Shown: positions 8,654 through 17,607 of the stretch, piece by piece
Layout: each line of letters begins with the position of its first letter
How positions within the stretch are numbered: position 1 is the first letter of the stretch
Source of the DNA: Puniceibacterium sediminis
GTDB taxonomy: Bacteria > Pseudomonadota > Alphaproteobacteria > Rhodobacterales > Rhodobacteraceae
Direction of reading: 5' to 3'
Length of the DNA stretch: 64,000 nucleotides
NCBI RefSeq assembly: GCF_900188035.1
Contig: NZ_FZNN01000001.1
Span: 310,001 to 374,000 of the forward strand
Program-made: the position numbers and the translations under genes
The notes under the pieces: model-generated
The model's database searches: none
Seen by the model: only the letters and a program-made list of their open reading frames with translations
Told to the model about the DNA's origin: nothing

Positions 8654-9976
8654 GTGCATGTCCACAGCAACGTCGATGTTGCAAAGATGGCCTCCGAAAT
8701 AGAGTTCTCTTTTGCAGCACTGAACCCGTCAGCGCGACGGCACATTCGCGTGTTTCAGATTCACCAGTTCCTTGACCGTTTTGCGATGGGGCTGACAGTC
8801 GCCGTTGTTGCACTGGCATTGGTTGACCGTGGCATGGACCTCGTTCAAATCTCGCTTCTTTTCGGGGTCTACTCGCTCACGACGATGGCGATGGAGCTGC
8901 CGTTCGGTGGTCTCGCCGACAGCATTGGCCGCAAGCCGGTCTTTTTGACGGCGGTCGTCGCCAGCTTGATTTCGCTCGTGCTCTTTCTGTCGACGCGTGA
9001 TTTCCATGTTCTGGCGCTTTCATTTGCATTCATCGGTTTTGGACGCGCGCTCAGGTCAGGCACCCTTGATGCGTGGTTTGTCGAAACTTTCAAGGCCCTC
9101 GCCCCTGATGTGGATGTCCAACCCGCACTGGCCAAAGCGCAATGGGCTAACGCCGTAGGCTTGGCCATTGGCGCCGTCGTGGGGGGGCTTCTGCCCGATA
9201 TTTTGGGCGAGGTCGCAATAAGCCTCGGGTTCAGCACCTATGATGTGTCCTACCTGGCAAGCTTTGGTGTGATGTTGGGCGTGTTTGTTTTCACGATGTT
9301 CGCCATTGTCGAAAAACCGCGTCCCAGAGACGTCACTGCTCTCATGCACGGCTTCGCCAATGTCCCAACGGTGATAAAGGACGCGAGCCTTTTGGCTGTG
9401 AGACATCCCGCTCTGTCGATACTGCTGGCAGCCTTGGCCTTCTTTCTGATGGCAACCAGCCCGGTCGAGGTGATCTGGCCGACCCATGCAAAACCCATGC
9501 TGGATGAGGGCTATGCAAACACTGTGATCGGTGTCGTCACTGCGACCTATTTCTTCTCCATCGCTTTCGGCGCATCTCTGTCTGCGCACATCAGCCGGAT
9601 CTTCAAGCGGCGGCACGCCATGACGCTGGCGGCGAGTTTTGCTTGCTTGGCAGGCGTTCAGATCGCATTGGCGTTGCAAGGCAGTATCCTCGGCTTTGTG
9701 ACGGTATTCATCCTGTATTCTGTGATCCTTGGTGTCTCTGAGACGCCGGCCAGCAGCATTCTGCATCGCTGTGTAGAAGACCGTCAGCGGTCGATCATGC
9801 TATCTCTGAGATCGCTGATCCAACAGTTGGGGGCTGCATTGGGTCTGGTTTTGGCCGGAACGGTCGCTGATATTTACTCTACACCCATCGCGTGGATTGT
9901 AGGTGCGGTGTTTCTTTTCGTTGCAGTGATACTGATCTTGGTTTTGGTCAGACGGCTGGCCGTAGCATCCGAATAG
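8654..9976 (+). CDS. MFS transporter, cargo of the mobile element
   Basis: 440-aa inner-membrane protein with about 12 hydrophobic segments. It has the MFS loop 2-3 signature in the form GGLADSIGRKPVFL near residue 92 and a second-half counterpart less clearly. It resembles drug-efflux type MFS permeases; no substrate can be named. A GAGG ribosome-like sequence lies upstream of the ATG 8654; an in-frame ATG at 8687 is an alternative. Its base composition is visibly less GC-rich than that of the flanking genes, and it sits between transposase remnants, both consistent with horizontal acquisition. The frame is intact, unlike everything else in the element, suggesting selection to keep it. Confidence 0.88.
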   Translation: MHVHSNVDVAKMASEIEFSFAALNPSARRHIRVFQIHQFLDRFAMGLTVAVVALALVDRGMDLVQISLLFGVYSLTTMAMELPFGGLADSIGRKPVFLTAVVASLISLVLFLSTRDFHVLALSFAFIGFGRALRSGTLDAWFVETFKALAPDVDVQPALAKAQWANAVGLAIGAVVGGLLPDILGEVAISLGFSTYDVSYLASFGVMLGVFVFTMFAIVEKPRPRDVTALMHGFANVPTVIKDASLLAVRHPALSILLAALAFFLMATSPVEVIWPTHAKPMLDEGYANTVIGVVTATYFFSIAFGASLSAHISRIFKRRHAMTLAASFACLAGVQIALALQGSILGFVTVFILYSVILGVSETPASSILHRCVEDRQRSIMLSLRSLIQQLGAALGLVLAGTVADIYSTPIAWIVGAVFLFVAVILILVLVRRLAVASE

Positions 9977-9987
9977 CTGACGTTCGT

Positions 9988-10219
9988 GCGCGGTGCAGTA
10001 TCGGTCGCGCCGGACCCTGGTCCGTTTGCGTCCCCATTCCTGGCGTCGCGCGTCGCCGCAGAACGGGCACTCGTGGCCCTGATTTATCCGTGCTTCGATC
10101 TCCGAGATCGCCTCTGTGTTTCTACGGAGATCCTTGATCTTCGTCAGGGCACCCTCGATCTGGGCCGGGTTCAGCTCGTGAAGGGCATCAAGAAGCCGGC
10201 GAACGTCGTGGTGTAGCAA
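9988..10219 (-). pseudogene. IS1595-like transposase, N-terminal zinc-ribbon fragment
   Basis: Reads inward from the right end of the element. The conceptual protein has a helical start (TKIKDLRRNTEAISEIEARI) and then a zinc-ribbon half, ECPFCGDARRQEWGRKRTRVRRDRYC. This is the pattern of IS1595-family transposases (CPHCGS..WG..R...RYRC). Homology stops after about 75 residues. The open frame continues as the antisense of the MFS gene and is not transposase. The catalytic domain is therefore absent. Confidence 0.65.
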
Positions 10220-10276
10220 GGCATCCTCCGTAAAAAAGCGGAAAAATATGGGCCTTTTTTCGCTCAGGCGAAGTTG

Positions 10277-10300
10277 CCAGCACGCTTTGCAGACACCCCC
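10277..10300 (-). repeat. Right terminal inverted repeat of the MFS element
   Basis: Reverse complement begins GGGGGTGTCTGCAAAGCGTG and mirrors 7561-7584. The direct repeat AATATTTTT follows at 10301-10309. Confidence 0.7.
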
Positions 10301-10462
10301 AATATTTTTGGGCAGATGAAACGGGGGGGCTGGTTACCTGTGACCCGATCTTCCGTTCGCGGCTAAGAAGGCTCTTGCGGCTTTGATCCTCCGCAGGGCC
10401 CGACCACTGGTCATTCGGCACGCCCCGGTCTATCTGGGCTGCGCAAAGATCAAGGACAGACG

Positions 10463-12289
10463 ATGCCGCCAGACTCCTCACAGGATGCCGAAACAGCCGA
10501 ACTAGCCCGGGATGAGCGGGCCTCTGGTTGGCGCACGATCCGCCGCGTGGCGCCCTATCTCTGGCCGCGCGACACGCCCTGGGTGCGTCACCGGGTAACA
10601 CTGTCGCTGGTGCTTTTGCTGGTGGCCAAGCTGATCGCCGTGGGCACGCCGCTGATCTACAAGGCCGCCGTCGACAGGCTGGACGGCCAGGTGCCGGAAC
10701 TGGCCCTGGGGGCCGTGGGCCTGACCGTGGCCTATGGCATGGCGCGGCTGATGAACGTCGGTTTTCAGCAGCTGCGCGACGGGGTGTTCGCCCGTGTCGG
10801 CCAGCGGGCCCTGCGCGCGCTGGCGCTTGAGACCTTCACCCATATCCACCGCTTGTCGCTGCGTTATCACATCACCCGCAAGACCGGCGGGCTGTCCCGG
10901 ATCATCGAACGCGGGGTGAAGGGCGTGGATTTCCTGCTCCGCTTCCTGCTGTTCAGTGTCGGGCCGCTGGTGCTCGAACTGGCACTGATCGCGGGGGTTC
11001 TGTTCTACCTTTTCGACGTCTGGTATCTGGTGGTCGTCGCCGGGACGATCGCGCTCTATGTCTGGTTCACCTTTCGGGTCACCGAGTGGCGGGTCAAGCT
11101 GCGCCGCGAGATGAACGATCAGGACACCGATGCCAACCAGAAGGCCATCGATTCCCTGCTCAACTTCGAAACCGTCAAATATTTCGGCGCCGAGACGCGC
11201 GAGGCGCGACGCTATGACAGCGCCATGCAGCGCTACGAGGCGGCAGCGGTGAAGACTGCGACCTCGCTCGCCTTCCTCAATTTTGGCCAGTCGGTGCTGA
11301 TCACCGCGGGTCTGGTCGGGGTGATGGTCATGGCCGCCATCGGGGTGCAGAACGGCAGCATGACGGTCGGCGATTTCGTCATGGTCAACGCCTACATGAT
11401 CCAGATCACCATGCCGCTGAACTTCCTTGGCACGGTCTACCGCGAGATCCGCCAGAGCCTGGTCGACATGGGCCAGATGTTCGACCTGTTGGGCCAGCCC
11501 GCGGAAGTGTCGGACAAACTTGGCGCGCGCGACATCGCAGTGTCCGGCGGAGTGGTCGAACTGCACGACATCCGCTTTGGCTATGACGCGGCGCGGCCCA
11601 TCCTCAAAGGGGTGTCGCTGAAGGTCGGCGCGGGCGAGAACGTGGCGCTGGTCGGGCCTTCGGGGTCGGGCAAGTCGACAATCGGTCGGTTGCTGTTCCG
11701 GTTCTATGACGTGACCGGCGGATCACTGACAATCGACGGGCAGGATGTGCGGGACGTGACGCAGGACAGCCTGCACCGGGCCATCGGGGTGGTGCCGCAG
11801 GATACGGTGCTGTTCAACGACACGATCCGATACAACATTGCCTATGGTCGCGACGGCGCGACAGAGGATGAGATCATCGCAGCCGCAGGCGCGGCCCAGA
11901 TCCACGACTTCATCGCCCGTCTGCCGGATGGATATGACACCATGGTGGGGGAACGCGGGCTGAAGCTCTCGGGCGGTGAAAAGCAGCGGGTGGGCATCGC
12001 GCGCACCCTGCTCAAGAACCCGCCGATCCTGCTGCTGGACGAGGCAACGAGCGCGCTCGATACCGAGACAGAGGCCGAGATCCAGTCTGCCCTGCATGTC
12101 GCCGCCGAGGGGCGCACGGTGATCACCATCGCCCACCGGCTGAGCACGATCGCCGACGCCGACCGTATCGTCGTGTTGCAGGACGGCGAGGTGGTCGAGA
12201 CTGGCACCCACGAGGATCTTCTGTCGCGGCAGGGGCGCTATGCTCAGCTCTGGCACCGGCAGCAGGCGGAAAAGGATGCGGTCGCCTGA
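10463..12289 (+). CDS. ABC exporter, Atm1/ABCB7-type, fused permease and ATPase
   Basis: 608-aa half-transporter that works as a homodimer in the inner membrane. Six transmembrane helices lie in residues about 45-330. The nucleotide-binding domain shows Walker A GPSGSGKST (about 398-406), the Q-loop VVPQDTVLFNDTI, the signature LSGGEKQRVGIARTLL (about 502), Walker B ILLLDEATSALD and the H-loop TIAHRLSTI. The N-terminal start RRVAPYLWP and the KETVKYFGAE-like block (NFETVKYFGAETREARRYD) are hallmarks of Atm1-type exporters of glutathione derivatives, linked to iron-sulfur protein maturation and metal tolerance. The ATG follows an AAGGACAG ribosome site. Confidence 0.93.
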   Translation: MPPDSSQDAETAELARDERASGWRTIRRVAPYLWPRDTPWVRHRVTLSLVLLLVAKLIAVGTPLIYKAAVDRLDGQVPELALGAVGLTVAYGMARLMNVGFQQLRDGVFARVGQRALRALALETFTHIHRLSLRYHITRKTGGLSRIIERGVKGVDFLLRFLLFSVGPLVLELALIAGVLFYLFDVWYLVVVAGTIALYVWFTFRVTEWRVKLRREMNDQDTDANQKAIDSLLNFETVKYFGAETREARRYDSAMQRYEAAAVKTATSLAFLNFGQSVLITAGLVGVMVMAAIGVQNGSMTVGDFVMVNAYMIQITMPLNFLGTVYREIRQSLVDMGQMFDLLGQPAEVSDKLGARDIAVSGGVVELHDIRFGYDAARPILKGVSLKVGAGENVALVGPSGSGKSTIGRLLFRFYDVTGGSLTIDGQDVRDVTQDSLHRAIGVVPQDTVLFNDTIRYNIAYGRDGATEDEIIAAAGAAQIHDFIARLPDGYDTMVGERGLKLSGGEKQRVGIARTLLKNPPILLLDEATSALDTETEAEIQSALHVAAEGRTVITIAHRLSTIADADRIVVLQDGEVVETGTHEDLLSRQGRYAQLWHRQQAEKDAVA

Positions 12290-12297
12290 GGGCGGGG

Positions 12298-12367
12298 GCA
12301 AAATTTTAGGAAAATTTTGCGGGTAGCCCGCGGGCTCGCCGGGACAAAATTTTTGCCAAAATTTTGC
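12298..12367. repeat. Twin AAAATTTT palindromes in a convergent intergenic region
   Basis: Two AT-rich palindromes in a GC-rich setting between the ends of the ABC gene (+) and the RND gene (-). The first has arms GCAAAATTTT (12298-12307) and AAAATTTTGC (12311-12320) around AGG. The second has arms CAAAATTTT (12345-12353) and AAAATTTTG (12358-12366) around a four-base centre. Between them lies a GC-rich hairpin (GCGGG-TAG-CCCGC, about 12319-12331). The position suggests a bidirectional terminator, but the duplicated symmetry would also suit a DNA-binding protein. Confidence 0.65.
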
Positions 12368-12440
12368 AGGTCACCGCGATTGGAGCCTGTAAGAATACGA
12401 AGCTGCATCCGGGTTTGCGGCATGGTCGATGCCGCAGCCC

Positions 12441-15400
12441 TTATTCCGCGGCGCGCAGGGGCCGACCCGGCTGGGGCGCAAGGCGAGCGGTGCCGGATTC
12501 CTCATCCTCCCACAGGATCTCGGGCGCGCGGATGCGGCGGGCGTCACGCTGCAGGGCCCAGTCGCGGGCGGCGCGGCTTGATCTGCCCAGCGAGAGTTTC
12601 GCCAGCAGCCGTGCGATCCATGTCACGTAGGTCACGAACCACACCCGCAGCGCCAGCATCGACGGCGTGAACACCAGCGTCAGCACCGTCGCAATGCCAA
12701 GGCCAAAGACCACCGCCGTTGCCAGTTGTTTCCACCACAGCGCAGTGGGGGAATCGATGGAATAGCCGCCCCCAAAGAAGTCGAGGCTGAGCCCGAACAT
12801 CATCGGCGCAAGGCCCGCCATGGTGGTGATCGTGGTCAGCAGGACGGGGCGGATACGATCCTCGGCGGTGCGCACGATGGCCTCGATCCTTGGCATGTAG
12901 CGTTCGTATTCCTGATAGGTGTCGATCAGCACGATGTTGTTGTTCACGACGATTCCCGCCAGCGCGACAATGCCGGTGCCGGTCATGATGATGCTGAAGG
13001 TCTGCCCCATCACCAGCATCCCGATCAGCACGCCCGCCGTGGACAGCACCACCGCCAGCAGCACCAGCGTCGCGTTATAGAACGAATTGAACTGCGCCAG
13101 CAGGATGATGAACATCAACCCCAGCGCCGCTGCAAACGCCTTGCCAAGGAAGGCCATGCTTTCGTCCTGCTCTTCCTGATCGCCGGTCCATACAGGATCA
13201 ATGCCTGCGGGCAGGGGGCTGGTGGCCAGCCAGTCGTTCAGCACGGCGATGCGTTCGCTCGCGTTAATCGGCACAGCGCGCAGATCACCAGCCTCCAGCG
13301 CCTGTGTGACTGTCTGAGCATCGAACCCGTCTGACACCGACACCAGCGCATAGCGCGTACCATCCGGCGCGCTCAGGGGCGTACCTTCTGCCGACACGCC
13401 CTCTTCCAGCACTTTCACGATGGCCTGTGTTTCGGGGCCCTCCGCGCCGTCATGCACCAGCTTGGCCAGATCTTCGGCCACATCCGCCTTGACGTCGAAG
13501 TATCGTTTCTGGTCGATCCGGTTGATCTCGGCCAGCTTGGCCACCGGCTTGCGGGTGACAAAGTTCGACAAGGGCACCAACCCATCCGCCGTGCGCACCT
13601 TGAGCGTATCCAGCGTCGACAGCAGGCGGTCCTCTTCGGGCAGACGCACGCGGATGTCGATTTCTTCGTCGGATGACTCGACCCGCATGGTATCCAGCAG
13701 GATGCCGCGTGTGACCAGCTGCACCATCGCGCCGACGGTGGCGACATCCGCGCCATAGCGCCCGGCCTTTTCCACATCCACGTCGATCTGCCAGTCGATA
13801 CCGGGCAGGGGCAGCGTATCTTCGATCTGGATCAACCCCGGCGTGGATTCGAACTTGGCCCGGGCCTGTGCGGTTGCATCCAGCAGCGTCTGCCAGTCAT
13901 CGCCCCTGAGCCGCAGATGCACCGGTTTGCCGCTTGCCGGGCCACCCTCCAGCGCAGAGACTTCGGTCTTGATGCCGGGGATCCTGGCCAGCTCGGCGCT
14001 CAGCTCGTCGATCACCACATTGCCGTCCAGATCAGGACGGTCGGAGCGGTCTTCCCATGGGATCATTTCAAACTGGACCTGACCGATTGCATCCTTTGGC
14101 CCCTGCGCGCCGCCATTGTTGTTGTCCAGCCCGCCCTGACCGGCGAATGCGAACACGGTCTTGACCCCGGGATGCGCCTGCACAACCCGTTCGGCCCGCT
14201 GCACCAACGCATCCTTTTCGACCAAACTCAGGTTGCCGCGTGCACGGACATAGACGATGGCCTGCTCGGGTTCGGATTCCACAAAGAATTCAATGCCTTT
14301 GTTGTGCGCGACAAAGTAGGTGAAGGTCGAAACGACAAAGAACCCCACCAGCCCGATGGTCAGCAGCGGCATGATGGGATTGGCGGCGATGGCGGTGATG
14401 AACCAGCCAAACGGTGTGCGGCGATAGCGCCCGTCGACGCGTTTGCGGCGGCGTTCGATCCGGGCGGCGTCCATGACGATCGACGCGCAGACGGCCGAGA
14501 TCAGAAAGACTGCAATCGCCGCCCCTGGATAGGCCGCAAATTTTAAGATCGGCTCCAGAGCCTTCAGTGCGCTCGGCAGGTTGAAACTTGAGGGCGGTCT
14601 GAACAGGTAAGATGGGTTCACCACCATCATCGCGCCCACGAACATGCCCAGCAGCACCACCGGCACCAGCGCCGCGCGCGCCACCCAGGGCAATCCCCGC
14701 TTCAGCGCATCGGTCGCATGGTCCAGCTGGCGCGAAAACCGGCCCGTCACGCCGCCCATGACCGGCAGATAGACCAGTGCCACAACCAGCGATGCGGACA
14801 GAACAAAGATCAGCGTCACGGGCAGCATTCCCATGAACTGCCCCGGCACGCCCGGCCAGAACAGCATCGGCATAAAGGCACACAGGGTCGTCGCGGTCGA
14901 ACTGACCACCGGCCAGAACATCCGCTTGGCGGCTTCGACATAGGCGCTCATCGGGCCGACGCCTTCGGAAATCCGCTTGTCGGCGTATTCCACCACCACG
15001 ATGGCCCCGTCGACCAGCATCCCCACGGCCAGAATCAGACCGAACATCACGATGTTCGACACGCTGATACCCATCAGTGCGAGAAAGGCAAAGCAAAGCA
15101 AAAACGATGTCGGGATCGCAAATCCCACCAGCAGGGCGGGGCGCGTGCCAAGGGCGGCCAGCACAACGATCATCACCAGCGCGATGGCGGTCAGAACCGA
15201 CCCTTCCAGCTGGCTGACCATGCTTTTGACTTCGCGCGACCGGTCGTTGGAGGTGCCTGCATTCACCACCGCGCGTAGCTCGGGCGGCCAGGAGTCCTGT
15301 GCGGCCTCCACCTCGGAATTGATCAGCGTCACGGTGTCGATCAGGTTGAAACCCTTGCGCTTGACCACCTGCAACGCGACGGTGTTTTCGCCGTTGAAAC

Positions 15401-16214
15401 GCGCCGTGCCGGTGCGGTCTTCAAAGGTCAGCGAAATCCGCGCCAGATCGCCCAGCGTCACCACCCGGTCGCCGTTCACCTTGACCGGCAGGTCATAGAT
15501 GTCCTGCGTCGTGCCAAAGCTTGACGGGATCTTGACCGAGAAGGTGCCGGTCGCCGTCTCGACTTCGCCCGCCGCGATCAGCTGGTTGTTGTTCTGCACA
15601 ACCGAAATCAGATCGCCCGCCGTCACATTGTAGGATTCCAGCCGCAGCGGGTCGATCTGCACCTCGATCATCTCATCGCGGTTGCCGGCGATCCCGGCCT
15701 CGAGCACCGCATCCAGTCCTTCGAGCCGGTCCTGAAGATCCTTTGCGACCCGCGCCATGGTGCGTTCGGGCACCGGGCCTGTCAGGTTCACGATGATGAT
15801 CGGGAATTCGGAAAAGTTGATTTCCGAAATCGAATACTGTTCCGCCCCGTCGGGAAACTTGGACTGCGCCTTGGTCATGGCATCGCGGACATCGGCCATG
15901 ATCATGGTCTTGTCCCAGCCGAATTCGAATTCCAGCTGCACACCGGCATAGCCTTCGGCAGCCGTGGCACCCATCGTCTTGAGGCCGTCCAGATCAGAGA
16001 GTTCAGTCTCCATCGGCTTGACCAGCAGCGTTTCGGAATCAGACGAGGAAATGCCCGGAAACGGCACCGAAACAAACAGCATGGGGATTTCGATATCCGG
16101 CTCGCCCTCTTTCGGCAGGGCGACATAGGCATAGGCACCGACGACCAGACTAAGGACGATAAAGGCAATCACCATCCGCGCGTGTGCGGCGGCCCAGTCG
16201 ACGATTCCGGTCAT
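12441..16214 (-). CDS. RND efflux pump, inner-membrane permease (HAE1/AcrB type)
   Basis: 1257-aa proton-driven exporter subunit. The first helix and porter start are visible (GAYAYVALPKEGEPDIEIP), as are the pore segments and TM4 with GMLVDGAIVVVEYADKRI. The second half carries the repeated TM10 region with VNNNIVLIDTYQEYERY. It is about 200 residues longer than AcrB. Part of the excess is an inserted stretch between TM6 and the second half (about residues 485-605), with two further hydrophobic segments and a basic loop (ARIERRRKRVDGRYRRTPFG). It is translationally coupled to the adaptor gene (ATGA overlap). No outer-membrane channel gene is adjacent. Confidence 0.93.
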   Translation of the reverse strand: MTGIVDWAAAHARMVIAFIVLSLVVGAYAYVALPKEGEPDIEIPMLFVSVPFPGISSSDSETLLVKPMETELSDLDGLKTMGATAAEGYAGVQLEFEFGWDKTMIMADVRDAMTKAQSKFPDGAEQYSISEINFSEFPIIIVNLTGPVPERTMARVAKDLQDRLEGLDAVLEAGIAGNRDEMIEVQIDPLRLESYNVTAGDLISVVQNNNQLIAAGEVETATGTFSVKIPSSFGTTQDIYDLPVKVNGDRVVTLGDLARISLTFEDRTGTARFNGENTVALQVVKRKGFNLIDTVTLINSEVEAAQDSWPPELRAVVNAGTSNDRSREVKSMVSQLEGSVLTAIALVMIVVLAALGTRPALLVGFAIPTSFLLCFAFLALMGISVSNIVMFGLILAVGMLVDGAIVVVEYADKRISEGVGPMSAYVEAAKRMFWPVVSSTATTLCAFMPMLFWPGVPGQFMGMLPVTLIFVLSASLVVALVYLPVMGGVTGRFSRQLDHATDALKRGLPWVARAALVPVVLLGMFVGAMMVVNPSYLFRPPSSFNLPSALKALEPILKFAAYPGAAIAVFLISAVCASIVMDAARIERRRKRVDGRYRRTPFGWFITAIAANPIMPLLTIGLVGFFVVSTFTYFVAHNKGIEFFVESEPEQAIVYVRARGNLSLVEKDALVQRAERVVQAHPGVKTVFAFAGQGGLDNNNGGAQGPKDAIGQVQFEMIPWEDRSDRPDLDGNVVIDELSAELARIPGIKTEVSALEGGPASGKPVHLRLRGDDWQTLLDATAQARAKFESTPGLIQIEDTLPLPGIDWQIDVDVEKAGRYGADVATVGAMVQLVTRGILLDTMRVESSDEEIDIRVRLPEEDRLLSTLDTLKVRTADGLVPLSNFVTRKPVAKLAEINRIDQKRYFDVKADVAEDLAKLVHDGAEGPETQAIVKVLEEGVSAEGTPLSAPDGTRYALVSVSDGFDAQTVTQALEAGDLRAVPINASERIAVLNDWLATSPLPAGIDPVWTGDQEEQDESMAFLGKAFAAALGLMFIILLAQFNSFYNATLVLLAVVLSTAGVLIGMLVMGQTFSIIMTGTGIVALAGIVVNNNIVLIDTYQEYERYMPRIEAIVRTAEDRIRPVLLTTITTMAGLAPMMFGLSLDFFGGGYSIDSPTALWWKQLATAVVFGLGIATVLTLVFTPSMLALRVWFVTYVTWIARLLAKLSLGRSSRAARDWALQRDARRIRAPEILWEDEESGTARLAPQPGRPLRAAE

Positions 16215-17524
16215 TGGATGACGTCCTCATAGCTGGGTGCGACGGGCACGCCGTCGGTGACATATTCCTGACCGACGGTGATGATGTTCACACTGTCTGG
16301 CAGACCGGTTAGCAGAACGCCTTGGGTCGTGTCGCGCATCACCTCGACCGGCATGAATTCGGCAAGCCCTTCGGCGTCCACGGTCCGCACCCCCAACACG
16401 CCATCGTCGTTCAGCGTCAGCGCCGACTGCGGCACCAGATGCGCCGGCGCACCTTCGGCCTGAATGGCGATTTCGGCGGTCTGCCCGGCCCGCAGCGCCA
16501 GATCGGGGTTCGGCACGGTGATTTCGACCCGGAAGGTGCGCGTGACTGAATCGGCGCTGCGCGACAGGAAGGTTACTTGCCCCTCGATGGTGCCACCTTC
16601 GGTCAGGCGGGCGCGGGTGGGGGCGCCCACTTCGACCCGGCCAACGCTCAGTTCCGGCACAAATCCAACCAGCTTGATCGGGTCGAGCTGAAGGATCGTC
16701 GCACATAGCGCGCTGCCCCCCTGGGACTGCATCAGGCTGCCCAACTCGGCGGTGTCGGTTTCCAGCACTCCGGAAAACGGCGCGTGGATCGTCAGGCGGT
16801 CAATCTCGGTCTGGGCGCGGGCGACGGCAGCCTCGGCGCTCTGGATTGCGGCGTCGACGCCCTGCATGCCCGACTGCGCCGCCTTCAGGCCGGCCTCGGC
16901 GCTGCTGACCGCGGCTTCGGCGCTGCGCTTGCCTGCCTGCGCACCGGCAACCCGCGTGTCGCTGGCAAAACCACCCTCGGACAGCTTGGTCGCGGCGTTT
17001 TCGTTGATCTGCGCCTCTTGTAGCAGGGCGCGCGCCTCTTCAACACGGGCCACGGCCTCGGGGATGCGGGCCTCTGTTTCGGGGATGCGGGCGCGGGCTT
17101 CGGACAGCTTGCCCTGCGCTTCGGCCAGATCGGCAAGGCTGGTGCCGGGGTCGAGCTTGCACAGAACCTGACCTTTCTCGACAAAGGTGCCCTTGCGCAG
17201 CGGGTCCGATATCACCTTGCCCGAAGTTTCAGCCTGCACATCGACCGCGCGCAGGGCCTGCGTTTCGCCACGCAGGACGACAGCGCTGTCAACCTCTTGC
17301 GCGACCGAATGCAGGGCCATCACGCCCACCACACCCGATGCGGGCTCATCGGCGCTGGTCTCTTCCGCCACGGTTTCGGTCGGCGATGTCTCCTGCATCT
17401 CTGTCGTCTCGTCACCAAGCGGACTCATCTCGCGGGCGAACTGCATCAGCCGGTCACGCTCGATCACCACGGCATATAATACCACGGCCACGATCAGGGC
17501 GGTGAGGATCGGGATAACACGCAT
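16211..17524 (-). CDS. RND efflux periplasmic adaptor subunit (HlyD/AcrA family)
   Basis: 437-aa membrane fusion protein. It has an N-terminal anchor (VIPILTALIVAVVLYAVVI) and a Ser/Thr/Glu-rich periplasmic stretch. The first half-lipoyl domain follows (AVDVQAETSGKVISDPLRKGTFVEKGQVLCKLD). Next are an alpha hairpin with Ala/Glu-rich heptads (residues about 130-250), the second half-lipoyl strand (ITIHAPFSGVLETD-like) and beta-barrel domains. It is the first gene of the two-gene efflux operon. The start ATG is at 17524; the upstream region holds a palindrome and promoter-like elements. Confidence 0.92.
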   Translation of the reverse strand: MRVIPILTALIVAVVLYAVVIERDRLMQFAREMSPLGDETTEMQETSPTETVAEETSADEPASGVVGVMALHSVAQEVDSAVVLRGETQALRAVDVQAETSGKVISDPLRKGTFVEKGQVLCKLDPGTSLADLAEAQGKLSEARARIPETEARIPEAVARVEEARALLQEAQINENAATKLSEGGFASDTRVAGAQAGKRSAEAAVSSAEAGLKAAQSGMQGVDAAIQSAEAAVARAQTEIDRLTIHAPFSGVLETDTAELGSLMQSQGGSALCATILQLDPIKLVGFVPELSVGRVEVGAPTRARLTEGGTIEGQVTFLSRSADSVTRTFRVEITVPNPDLALRAGQTAEIAIQAEGAPAHLVPQSALTLNDDGVLGVRTVDAEGLAEFMPVEVMRDTTQGVLLTGLPDSVNIITVGQEYVTDGVPVAPSYEDVIQ

Positions 17525-17607
17525 GCAGAATATTCCTGTGATTGTCGCGGGCCGCCACGCAGGGCGGGATCAGGTGATGTGGCAATACCGACTGAACCGC
17601 CGGGTTC

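Larger units (their letters stand above)
7561..10300. mobile_element. Decayed transposable element carrying an MFS transporter
   Basis: A 2.7-kb block bounded by 24-bp inverted repeats (7561-7584 and 10277-10300, 20 of 24 positions identical). The flanks are a near-identical direct repeat: AATATCTTT at 7552-7560 and AATATTTTT at 10301-10309. Inside are a broken IS1182-type transposase at the left, an intact MFS gene in the middle and the N-terminal fragment of a zinc-ribbon (IS1595-like) transposase reading inward from the right. Neither transposase is functional, so the unit is immobile unless helped in trans. It separates a LysM gene from an Atm1-type ABC gene. Which of the two IS families owns the ends cannot be decided by eye. 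Confidence 0.7.

Noticed and set aside
8413-8745. 110-codon minus-strand frame between the IS1182 remnant and the MFS gene
   Set aside because: Overlaps the MFS start, has no recognisable family and no clear ribosome site; probably non-coding element sequence.
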